From Arthrobacter gandavensis (lineage in GTDB: Bacteria; Actinomycetota; Actinomycetes; Actinomycetales; Micrococcaceae), in assembly GCF_015355785.1 (NCBI RefSeq), contig NZ_JADKYW010000005.1, positions 933,394 through 997,393 of the forward strand: 64,000 nucleotides of DNA, written 5' to 3'. The notes under the pieces were generated by a model. The model did not search any database, was not told the origin of the DNA, and saw only the letters and a program-made list of their open reading frames with translations. The position numbers were made by a program, and so were the translations under genes. This document shows, piece after piece, positions 8,016 to 14,782 of the stretch (position 1 is the stretch's first letter; every line of letters begins with the position of its first letter).

Positions 8016-9338
8016 CTACTCCGGCCGGTGGGGGTTTCCGGTCCCGGCCGCGTCCCTTCCGGTTCCGATCTCCCCTTCGGGGCGTTCGCCGTCCTGATCC
8101 GCTGCTGTGCCGGAACTGTGAAAACCGGATCCGGCCGCCCGCCGGCCGAGCCGGAGATAGGCCAGGCCCACCAGCACACACACCAGGTAGGACGCTCCGA
8201 TGAAGATCCAGCCGTCCAGGAAGGCCCCGGAGTATTCGAGGAGCAGGCCCATCGCCAGGGGGCCGGTGGCGAACCCGGCGTACATGCCCAGGGATACGGC
8301 GCCCGACGCCGCTCCCACCCGTTCCTTGGGTACCTCGCGCAGGACGCCGGCCATTACCACGACGTTCACGCCGAGGACGGACGCGCCGTGGAATACCACA
8401 CCGGCCCAGAGCAGCGCCGGGTTGCCGGTTTCTCCGGCGGCCAGCAGGAGCGCCGCGCCGCAGATGGCCCCGGCGGCCAGGATCAGCAACAGGGTTGAGG
8501 CACGGATGCCTTCGGCCATGCGCCGGCCCCACAGCACCCGGGAGGCCACCCCCACCACTCCGGCGGCCGCGGCCGTGGCGCCGGCAAGCAGCAGCGAGAA
8601 GCCAAGTTCCCGCTGCGCAAACAGCGGCAGGTAGACGTTGGTGGCCTGCATGCCTGCACCGGAGAAGAGCGCGAATGCGGCCAGCAGCCACACCGACGCC
8701 GGGAAACGGCGTTCGGCGGACGGACGTTCCCGCTCCGTTCCCGACGTTCCACGGGGTTCTGCCGGCAGCCGCTGCCAGGCGTAGGCCAGCAGCAGGCCCA
8801 GCACCAGTGCTGCTCCGACGGCGGCTCCGCGCCAGCCCGCGAACAGGGCCGCGGCCGGGAAGAACAGGCTGGAAAACAGCTGGCTGGCCTGCACGCCGGA
8901 CTGCTTGATGCCCATCCACCCCGGCCGTTTTCCCGGCTGGACCGCGTGGATGATGATCCGGTTGGTGGTGGGGTTGGAGATGGCCTGTGCCGGCCCGGAC
9001 AGCAGGACGGCTACGAGCAGCCACAGGTAGTTCCCGGACACGGCCATCAGCACCAGGGCCAGGGCCGTGCCGCCAAAGATGATCAGCATTTGGGAGCGTG
9101 AGCTGACGCGGTCGCTCAGCCGGCCCAGGGACATAGAGGACAGCGCAGCGCTGGCGAAACAGGTGGCCGCGAGCAGGCCGAACTGGGATTCGCTGATGCC
9201 TAGTTCAGCCATGATCAGCGTGCTGGTAGCGGAGATACCGTAGTTCATGACCGGCCCGGCTCCCATGGCGGAGACCAGCACGAACAGCAAACCGGGGCCG
9301 GGGGCGGAGCGCAAAATATTCCTCTCGGAGAACGACAC
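8016..9338 (-). CDS. MFS transporter
   Basis: About 440 residues, 12 predicted TM segments, with the MFS motif GRLSDRVSSRSQM in the TM2-TM3 loop and a long polar central loop rich in Glu/Arg between TM6 and TM7. The C-terminal tail (after residue about 400) is hydrophilic. The start is uncertain: GTG at 9338 gives VSFSERNIL, and an in-frame TTG at 9377 is possible. No close family or substrate can be named; the IIHAVQPGKRPGWMGIKQSG loop resembles general CynX/NimT-like and sugar-acid MFS members. No operon partner. Confidence 0.8.
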   Translation of the reverse strand: MSFSERNILRSAPGPGLLFVLVSAMGAGPVMNYGISATSTLIMAELGISESQFGLLAATCFASAALSSMSLGRLSDRVSSRSQMLIIFGGTALALVLMAVSGNYLWLLVAVLLSGPAQAISNPTTNRIIIHAVQPGKRPGWMGIKQSGVQASQLFSSLFFPAAALFAGWRGAAVGAALVLGLLLAYAWQRLPAEPRGTSGTERERPSAERRFPASVWLLAAFALFSGAGMQATNVYLPLFAQRELGFSLLLAGATAAAAGVVGVASRVLWGRRMAEGIRASTLLLILAAGAICGAALLLAAGETGNPALLWAGVVFHGASVLGVNVVVMAGVLREVPKERVGAASGAVSLGMYAGFATGPLAMGLLLEYSGAFLDGWIFIGASYLVCVLVGLAYLRLGRRAAGSGFHSSGTAADQDGERPEGEIGTGRDAAGTGNPHRPE

Positions 9339-9440
9339 AAACCATTGTTGCCTGTGTATGCCAGAGTTACGGACCAAAAGGGACTAATATCAGCGGTAGG
9401 GTCCGCCGGTCTTGGGCTCTTGTAGCTGGGGGAGAACGAA

Positions 9441-9917
9441 ATGGGCAGTGAGTCTCAGGCAAGCGCGCCTTCGGCACGCCGTCGCTCCGTGATGCTTTTC
9501 CGCCGCGCCCGCACCGTCATGGGCGCCCTCATCATCTTCTGGCTGTGGATGCTCCTGGGCAGCGCCGGTTTTGTGGCGTCCCTCTTCGACCGGCCTTTCT
9601 ACGCCATGCTGGCGCTCTATGCCCTAGGCACCCTCACCCTGATTTCCCTGCTGATTGCACCCGTTGCCCTGGCCTACCTGCTGATGAACCGGCCGGGCAA
9701 AACCACAGCGCAGCAGACTGCATCGCAGCAGGCTCCGGCGCAGCCGCAGCGTCCTGCACAGACCCAGCGTTTCGAGACCGCCCGTCCGGTCCAGCCGCAG
9801 CGTTCGGTGCGTGCCGATCTGGCTCCGGTCATCCGCATGATTCCGCGGAAGGTGAAGGACAGCAGCGCTTCCCTGGGTAACCGTGCCGCCGCGAAATGGC
9901 GGGACCTGGCTTCCTAA
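9441..9917 (+). CDS. Small membrane protein with Gln/Pro-rich cytoplasmic tail
   Basis: 158 residues, starting at the ATG behind GGGGGAGAA. Residues about 1-22 are basic (ARRRSVMLFRRAR), followed by two TM segments (about 26-47 and 55-83). Then comes a Gln/Ala/Pro-rich linker with repeated QQ/PQ units (about 90-125) and a short basic end. I do not recognise a family. The orientation suggests a cytoplasmic N-terminus and tail. It is transcribed away from the upstream MFS gene, and a hairpin follows the stop. Confidence 0.65.
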   Translation: MGSESQASAPSARRRSVMLFRRARTVMGALIIFWLWMLLGSAGFVASLFDRPFYAMLALYALGTLTLISLLIAPVALAYLLMNRPGKTTAQQTASQQAPAQPQRPAQTQRFETARPVQPQRSVRADLAPVIRMIPRKVKDSSASLGNRAAAKWRDLAS

Positions 9918-9924
9918 CCTGGCC

Positions 9925-9945
9925 GTCCGCGGCCCTTCCGCGGAC
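9925..9945 (+). terminator. Hairpin after the small membrane protein gene
   Basis: GTCCGCGG (9925-9932) and CCGCGGAC (9938-9945) pair perfectly around CCCTT, eight bases after the stop codon. There is no T tract, as is common for actinobacterial terminators. Confidence 0.5.
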
Positions 9946-9977
9946 CCAATGTCAGTGCCGTCGGCAACAGTAGGCGC

Positions 9978-10292
9978 ATGACCCTTACCGCACATGCAGT
10001 CCCCTTCCGCAGCCCCTCGGCCCGCCACCCGGTGTCACATGCCCCGTACCGGCAGGAACCGTACGTGCGCTGCCGCTTCGGGACGACGATGGTGGACGGC
10101 AAAGCCGTAGCGTGGACGCGCAGCGAGGTGCTGGTGCACTGGATCGACGACGACGGCCAGGCCCACAACCGCTGGGTGCCGGCAGCCGCCGTCGCGCGTA
10201 TTGCGCGGGACGATTCAGCCTGGCGGGATCCGTATGACGACTTCGAGTTCTACTATCCGTCCCTGCACGCCCCCGGGGCCGCCGCGCGTTGA
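9978..10292 (+). CDS. Hypothetical protein, 104 residues
   Basis: Soluble, with no signal or TM segment. The middle (YVRCRFGTTMVDGKAVAWTR, then VLVHWIDDDGQAHNRWVP) looks like a small beta-rich domain, and the end is acidic-aromatic (DPYDDFEFYYPS). No ribosome site precedes the ATG. Instead AACAGT lies six bases before the ATG, keeping the key A(-11) and T(-7), so the mRNA may be leaderless. I do not recognise the family, but the residue balance supports a real gene. Confidence 0.6.
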   Translation: MTLTAHAVPFRSPSARHPVSHAPYRQEPYVRCRFGTTMVDGKAVAWTRSEVLVHWIDDDGQAHNRWVPAAAVARIARDDSAWRDPYDDFEFYYPSLHAPGAAAR

Positions 10293-10372
10293 CACCACGC
10301 CGCCGGCTGGAGCTCAGTTGATGGTGAAGCGTGCGCAGGGTACCTTCCAGGCGGGCAGGAGCGGTCACCGGG

Positions 10373-10747
10373 ATGGACTTTCATTACTTCATTGAGACGG
10401 CCGGTTCCGTAGTGGACCTGGCCGGGGTTGCCGCGATTGTGGCCGGCGCCTTCGTAGCTTCCGTGCTTGCCGCCCGTGGACTGCTGCAGCGCAGCGAAAG
10501 GGTCTATGAGGTGTACCGGCAGCAGCTGGGCAGGGCCATCCTGCTGGGCCTTGAGCTGCTGGTGGCCGCGGATATCATCCGTACGGTCGCGGTGACACCC
10601 ACGTTCGAGTCCCTCGGTGTGCTCGCGGTGATCGTGCTCATCCGGACCTTCCTGAGCTATTCGCTGCAGCTGGAGGTAACCGGCCGGCTGCCGTGGCAGC
10701 GGGCGCCCTACCCGGTCCAGGCAGCCAGCCCTGGACAGGAGTCATAG
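10373..10747 (+). CDS. DUF1622-like small membrane protein
   Basis: 124 residues starting MDFHYFIETAGSVVDLAGV behind AGGAG. It has three hydrophobic segments (about 10-32, 52-70, 82-100) with the family-like stretch LGRAILLGLELLVAADIIRTV followed by VLIRTFLSYSLQLEV. This matches the DUF1622 arrangement of a membrane protein ending in a conserved Arg-Thr-Phe helix. Function unknown. The upstream in-frame ATG (10331) is rejected because the extra residues are Arg-rich and lack a ribosome site. Confidence 0.75.
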   Translation: MDFHYFIETAGSVVDLAGVAAIVAGAFVASVLAARGLLQRSERVYEVYRQQLGRAILLGLELLVAADIIRTVAVTPTFESLGVLAVIVLIRTFLSYSLQLEVTGRLPWQRAPYPVQAASPGQES

Positions 10748-10927
10748 ATGTGCCGCGGGCTGCCGGTCAGCCGGTCCGGTCAGCGCGAAGACCGAAACCA
10801 GGTGCCCCTCGACCCCAAAGAGTATCCGTCCTGCGGTGATCTACAGCGGCATCAGCAGCGCCATGGGAAGGCTTGCTCCGGCCATGGCCGCGGTGAAGGT
10901 ACGGGACGCGGACGGACGCTCAGGCAT
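10742..10927 (-). pseudogene. Possible small leaderless gene interrupted by an in-frame TAG
   Basis: From the ATG at 10927 the minus strand reads MPERPSASRTFTAAM and on to ALLMPL, then TAG, then continues openly as ITAGRILFGVEGHLVSVFAL to a TGA at 10742. Both parts look like one small amphipathic/membrane protein of about 61 residues. TAGGGT lies exactly six bases before the ATG, the same leaderless signature seen at other genes here. The intact 28-residue peptide is the alternative. It overlaps the end of the convergent DUF1622 gene by six bases. No family recognised. Confidence 0.35.
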
Positions 10928-11135
10928 GCTGCAACCCTAGTCACCGCCGCTCCCCACCCGGGAACCAAGGGATGATGCCGTCATATCCGAAAGTCATCTT
11001 CAGGGATGATGCCGCGGCGGCCGGGCGAGCCATAGTCTTTCGTGTAGCACTGGCCGATCAGCTCTTCCGGCACGCAGTGCCCCCCCCGCGCTTCCTGCTC
11101 TACTTCCTATTGGCCAGCCTGAAAGTGCACCGACC
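10928..11135. other. Intergenic region with a 12-bp direct repeat and a C8 run
   Basis: GGGATGATGCCG occurs at 10969-10980 and again at 11003-11014, 34 bases apart. A run of eight C residues lies at 11080-11087. A 30-codon minus-strand frame (GTG 11073 to TGA 10981, ending GIIPEDDFRI) is protein-like but too short to claim. No RNA gene was recognised. Confidence 0.4.
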
Positions 11136-11381
11136 ATGTCCGTTGATTTCCTCATGTGGATTCCTGCCGCAGTGCTGCTTGCGTTGCTTGTCCTGACGTT
11201 GACGGCCGGTGCGCTGATCAGCCTGTTCCGGACCGGGGAAACCACGGGAGGAAGGCGGGTGTTCTGGTTCGCGGTGGTGCTCCTGCTTCCGGTCGCGGGC
11301 GCGCTGGCCTGGCTGGCTGTTCTCCAGCACAGCACCCGCGCGGCAGCTGCCGGAGAGTCCGGAACCGACCCGCTGGCATAG
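11136..11381 (+). CDS. PLDc_N-type small membrane protein
   Basis: 81 residues with two TM helices (about 7-29 and 43-63). The second helix, FWFAVVLLLPVAGALAWLAV, fits the phospholipase-D-nuclease N-terminal (PLDc_N) hairpin found as stand-alone small actinobacterial membrane proteins, where it is usually W-x5-L-P-x-x-G. No strong Shine-Dalgarno precedes the ATG. The function of such stand-alone proteins is unknown. It is followed by the Nramp gene but separated by a palindromic promoter region, so it is probably an independent unit. Confidence 0.65.
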   Translation: MSVDFLMWIPAAVLLALLVLTLTAGALISLFRTGETTGGRRVFWFAVVLLLPVAGALAWLAVLQHSTRAAAAGESGTDPLA

Positions 11382-11431
11382 GTGCCGGGCCGTGCCGCAC
11401 TGCGCCCTGGGTCACGGGGTCCGGAATTGTT

Positions 11432-11462
11432 GAGCACACCTGCTAAAAACTGTTAGGTGCTC
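11432..11462. promoter_or_regulatory. Imperfect inverted repeat in the Nramp promoter, candidate metalloregulator site
   Basis: GAGCACACCT (11432-11441) and AGGTGCTC (11455-11462) are inverted copies with a two-base bulge, flanking CTAAAAACTGTT. It ends 26 bases before the Nramp start, over the likely -35 region. A -10 candidate TACCTT (11477-11482) sits six bases before the ATG, implying a leaderless transcript. A DtxR/MntR-type repressor is the natural guess, but the repeat does not match a site I can name. Confidence 0.45.
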
Positions 11463-11488
11463 CGAACTCTCGGTGTTACCTTGGCCTT

Positions 11489-12757
11489 ATGCTCCATAAG
11501 GCCGCCCCACCGGACCCTATGCCCCGGGCCACCCGACCCAGGGCGCGCACACGGCTGCCCTGGCTTCTTGGCCCGGCGCTCGTCGCCGGGGTGGCTTACC
11601 TGGACCCGGGCAACGTGGCCAGCAACATGACCGCCGGCGCCCGCTTCGGTTACCTGCTGGTGTGGGTAGTGGTCGCCGGAAACGTCATGGCGTGGCTGGT
11701 GCAGTACCTTTCCGCGAAGCTGGGCCTGGCCACCGGACGCAGCCTGCCTGAGCTGCTCGGCGCGCGGGTCCGTTCCGCTCCTGGCCGGAGGCTGTACTGG
11801 CTGCAGGCTGAGCTGGTGGCCATGGCCACCGACGTCGCCGAGGTGATTGGCGGCGCCGTCGCGCTCTGGCTGCTCTTTGACCTTCCGCTGCTGCTTGGCG
11901 GTGTGATCACCGGCGGTGTGTCCATGGCGGTGCTGGCCCTGCAGGGCAGCGGACGGCACCGCAGTTTCGAATACGTGATTGTTTCGATGATGGCGATCAT
12001 CGCCGTCGGCTTCACCGCCGGCATCTTCGTCGCTCCCCCGGATCCCGGCGCCGTGGCGGAAGGCCTGGTTCCGCGGTTCGACGGCCCGGATTCGGTCCTG
12101 CTCACGGCATCGATCCTCGGGGCCACGGTCATGCCGCATGCGATCTATGCTCACTCCGCGCTGACCCGGGACCGTTTTCCGCAGCGCAGCGCCGGGCTGA
12201 CAACCTCCACGCTGATCCGCGCGACCCGCTGGGACGTGACCATTGCCCTCGCGGTGGCCGGCACCGTCAACCTAGCCATCCTGCTGCTGGCGGCCACATC
12301 CCTGCAGGGGGTGGAGGGCACGGACACCCTGGAAGGTGCCCACGCCGCGATCGGCAGTGCCCTGGGCAGCGGCGTTGCGCTGCTCTTCGCACTGGGCCTG
12401 CTGGCGTCCGGCCTGGCTTCGACGTCGGTCGGCGCCTACGCGGGTGCGGAGATCATGCAGGGACTGCTCAAGGTGCGCATTCCCATGCTGCTGCGGCGGC
12501 TGATCACGCTGCTGCCGGCACTGGCCATCCTGGCTGCCGGGGTTGACCCGACCTGGGCGCTGGTGCTGAGCCAGGTGGTGCTGTCCTTCGGCATCCCGTT
12601 CGCCCTGGTGCCGCTGCTGTGGCTGACCACGCGGGCAGACCTGATGGGCGAACACCGCAACCGGTGGTGGACCACCGCCCTGGGCGCCCTGGTGGCCGGC
12701 CTGCTGATCACCTTGAACGCCGTGCTGCTGTACCTGACGTTCACGGGCTCCGGGTAG
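11489..12757 (+). CDS. mntH: Nramp-family divalent metal transporter (MntH-like)
   Basis: Proton-coupled Mn(II)/Fe(II) importer of the cytoplasmic membrane. 422 residues, about 11 TM segments. TM1 carries the Nramp metal-site signature DPGNVASN (residues about 39-46) and TM6 carries ATVMPHAIYAHS, the MPH motif. Both are the ligands that select Mn(II) over Ca/Mg in this family. The ATG at 11489 lacks a ribosome site, but a TACCTT -10 box lies six bases upstream, fitting leaderless translation. A GC hairpin ends the unit. Confidence 0.9.
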   Translation: MLHKAAPPDPMPRATRPRARTRLPWLLGPALVAGVAYLDPGNVASNMTAGARFGYLLVWVVVAGNVMAWLVQYLSAKLGLATGRSLPELLGARVRSAPGRRLYWLQAELVAMATDVAEVIGGAVALWLLFDLPLLLGGVITGGVSMAVLALQGSGRHRSFEYVIVSMMAIIAVGFTAGIFVAPPDPGAVAEGLVPRFDGPDSVLLTASILGATVMPHAIYAHSALTRDRFPQRSAGLTTSTLIRATRWDVTIALAVAGTVNLAILLLAATSLQGVEGTDTLEGAHAAIGSALGSGVALLFALGLLASGLASTSVGAYAGAEIMQGLLKVRIPMLLRRLITLLPALAILAAGVDPTWALVLSQVVLSFGIPFALVPLLWLTTRADLMGEHRNRWWTTALGALVAGLLITLNAVLLYLTFTGSG

Positions 12758-12781
12758 CCCCGCAGGGATCGCCGGCTGGGT

Positions 12782-12804
12782 CCGGAGCCCGAAGCGGGCT
12801 CCGG
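12782..12804. terminator. Bidirectional hairpin between convergent genes
   Basis: CCGGAGCCCG (12782-12791) and CGGGCTCCGG (12795-12804) form a perfect 10-bp stem around AAG, in the 64-base gap between the Nramp gene and the convergent ABC permease gene. Confidence 0.7.
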
Positions 12805-12821
12805 GACGCTGTCCAAGACGA

Positions 12822-13703
12822 CTAGGCGCGGACCCGCCCGCGGATTCGGATGGCCGCCGCAAGGGTAAACACCACGGTCATCGCCAGCAGCACAAAGACC
12901 ACGTAGCAGGCACCCACCTGCCAGTCCCCCACCTGCGCCGTGATGCCGAAGACGCCCTGCAGTTCCTCGATCGCCGCAGGCTGGTCCCCAGTCATGGCGG
13001 GCAGTGTTTCTGCGGTCATTTCCTGCCGAACCAGCATGGAGGACTGAAGGAACGGCAGGGCGCTCACGAACTGGCGCACGCCCTCGGGGAAATTGCCAAC
13101 CGGAATGTAGGACCCGGCGATGAAGCCCAGCACGGTGCCGACGATTGTGGACAGCGCGGAGTAGGCTCCCGGAGTGCGGATAAAGGACACGGCAAACGCG
13201 CTGAGGGCAGAGAAGGCGAAGCAGGCCAGCGTCAGGTATCCGCAGATCTTCAGCAGGGGCACGGCGGCCAGGGTCACACCGCTGACCACGAACAGGTACA
13301 CCAGGCTCACCACCAGCACCAATGCCGTCATGACCATGGAGATCAGCACGGCGGAGAGCAGGTAGCCCAGAATCAGCTTCTCCCGCCGGATCGGCGAGAC
13401 CAGGAAGTCCTGGAATCGGCCGGACCCGGAGTCCTCCACGAACACCACCATGGCGCCCAGCGCCGTCGTAATGGTGGTGATGCCCAGGATTCCGGCGAAC
13501 ATCCAGCTGTCCACAAAGCCGCGGATCTCGTCCTCCGTGGCCTGCGGGAAGGACTGGCCCAGCCCTTCAGTCTGCAGGTTGCCCAGGAACAGGGTGTACA
13601 GCAGGAAGACCACCAGGGCGGAGACGAGGGAGAAGAACACCCCCAGCCGGTCGCGGAAGAAGAGCCGCAGGTTACGGGTGGTGATGTCCAGGACAACGTT
13701 CAT
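12822..13703 (-). CDS. ABC-2 type exporter permease (DrrB-like)
   Basis: 293 residues with six predicted TM helices: about 22-40, 70-95 (after the extracellular loop), 115-140, 145-170, 180-200 and the C-terminal 255-280. It begins MNVVLDITTRNLRLFFRDRL, the usual ABC-2 entry with an amphipathic helix. It starts within the stop of the ATPase gene (ATGA overlap), so the pair is coupled. The large extracellular loop before the last TM (about 215-250) is acidic and Gln-rich. It exports a drug, lipid or peptide, and the substrate cannot be read from the sequence. Confidence 0.88.
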   Translation of the reverse strand: MNVVLDITTRNLRLFFRDRLGVFFSLVSALVVFLLYTLFLGNLQTEGLGQSFPQATEDEIRGFVDSWMFAGILGITTITTALGAMVVFVEDSGSGRFQDFLVSPIRREKLILGYLLSAVLISMVMTALVLVVSLVYLFVVSGVTLAAVPLLKICGYLTLACFAFSALSAFAVSFIRTPGAYSALSTIVGTVLGFIAGSYIPVGNFPEGVRQFVSALPFLQSSMLVRQEMTAETLPAMTGDQPAAIEELQGVFGITAQVGDWQVGACYVVFVLLAMTVVFTLAAAIRIRGRVRA

Positions 13704-14650
13704 TTCTCGGCTCCTTCAACCGCCGGGGCGGGGATCCCATGGCCTGTTAGGGCCAGGAAAACGTCGTCCATGGTGCCGTGGCGGAATTCGAAGTCCTGCA
13801 CGGAGGCCCCGTGCCGGGCCAGGATCTGCCGGGCCGTTTGGGCGGTCTCCACGCCAATGCGTACGACGGCGCCTTCCGCGCTTTCCACGGAGCCGCCCAG
13901 TTCCGCCGCCGCCGCCGTGAGGCCTGCCCGGTCCGCCGTCGTAATGGTCAGGATGCTGGAGCTGTACGCGGCGCGCAGCTCCGCGGGGGTGCCGTCGGCG
14001 ATGATCCGGCCGCTGTCGATGATACAGACCCGGTCCGCTTCCTCCGTTTCCTCCATGTAGTGCGTGGTGAGGAAGACTGTCAGTCCGTGCCGGTCACGGA
14101 GGTCATGGATGGTGGACCAGACGATTGCACGGCTGGCCGGGTCCAGCCCGGCCGTGGGCTCATCCAGGAAGATGATGGGCGGTGCGTGCAGCAGTGCCCG
14201 GGCAATGTCCACGCGCCGGCGCTGGCCGCCGGAGTAGGTTCCGTAGCGGCGGTCAATGAAGCTGCCCAGCCCAATCAAGTCTGACAGCTCGCTGATGCGC
14301 GCCTCGTTGTCCGCGCGGTCCGCGGAGTAGAAGCGCGCACGCACGCGCAGGTTTTCCCGGCCGGTCAGCAGCGGGTCGAGGACGGATTCCTGGAAGACGA
14401 CGCCGATCCGGGAACGGACGCCCTCACCTGCGGAACGTACGTCATGCCCGCCTACTTCGGCCGAGCCGGAATCGAAGGCGATGGCGGTGGTGAGGCAGCT
14501 GATGGTGGTGGACTTTCCTGCCCCGTTGGTGCCCAGGAAAGCGAACACACTTCCGGCTTCCACGTCGAAGGACAGGTCATCCACCGCCGTCTTTGCGCCG
14601 TACCTCTTGGTGAGGCCCCGGACCGATATGGCCGGCAGGTTTTTCGTCAC
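13700..14650 (-). CDS. ABC exporter ATP-binding protein (DrrA-like)
   Basis: 316 residues. Walker A is GTNGAGKST (residues about 37-45), the signature is YSGGQRRRVDIARAL and Walker B is IIFLDEPTAGLDP, followed by the H-loop LTTHYMEE. The C-terminal 90 residues form the DUF4162-like domain typical of DrrA drug exporters. I chose the GTG at 14650 because GGAGG lies six bases upstream. The gene is first in a two-gene operon with the DrrB-like permease. No regulator is adjacent. Confidence 0.92.
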   Translation of the reverse strand: MTKNLPAISVRGLTKRYGAKTAVDDLSFDVEAGSVFAFLGTNGAGKSTTISCLTTAIAFDSGSAEVGGHDVRSAGEGVRSRIGVVFQESVLDPLLTGRENLRVRARFYSADRADNEARISELSDLIGLGSFIDRRYGTYSGGQRRRVDIARALLHAPPIIFLDEPTAGLDPASRAIVWSTIHDLRDRHGLTVFLTTHYMEETEEADRVCIIDSGRIIADGTPAELRAAYSSSILTITTADRAGLTAAAAELGGSVESAEGAVVRIGVETAQTARQILARHGASVQDFEFRHGTMDDVFLALTGHGIPAPAVEGAEK

Positions 14651-14700
14651 TTGATCCTCCAGAAGAGTTCTCCGCCCGGCGCAGCCGGCGGAGGGAGCGC

Positions 14701-14742
14701 GGAAGGCCCCGAGCGGAAACACTATCCGACTCGGGGCCTTCC
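14701..14742 (-). terminator. Terminator of the penicillin-binding protein gene
   Basis: GGAAGGCCCCGAG (14701-14713) and CTCGGGGCCTTCC (14730-14742) form a perfect 13-bp stem between the PBP stop and the start of the ABC operon. It can function on either strand. On the plus strand it is followed by a TTTTT run about 15 bases later. Confidence 0.75.
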
Positions 14743-14782
14743 GTCCTGACTTGCAGTTTTTCCTGCCGCGGTGAGGCAGTCC

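Noticed and set aside
5996-8179. Very long open minus-strand frame (over 700 codons) across the amino-acid permease
   Set aside because: It is antisense to a well-supported permease, is His/Gln/Arg/Gly-rich, has no family motifs or ribosome site, and arises from high-GC codon bias.
7990-9024. Open frame of about 344 codons overlapping the MFS gene on the same strand
   Set aside because: Arg/Gly/Ala-rich shadow frame; the MFS reading frame has clear TM segments and motif A.
10315-10365. Short minus-strand peptide tail ending KVPCARFTIN
   Set aside because: Protein-like but only about 16 residues between stops; too short to support even as a relic.
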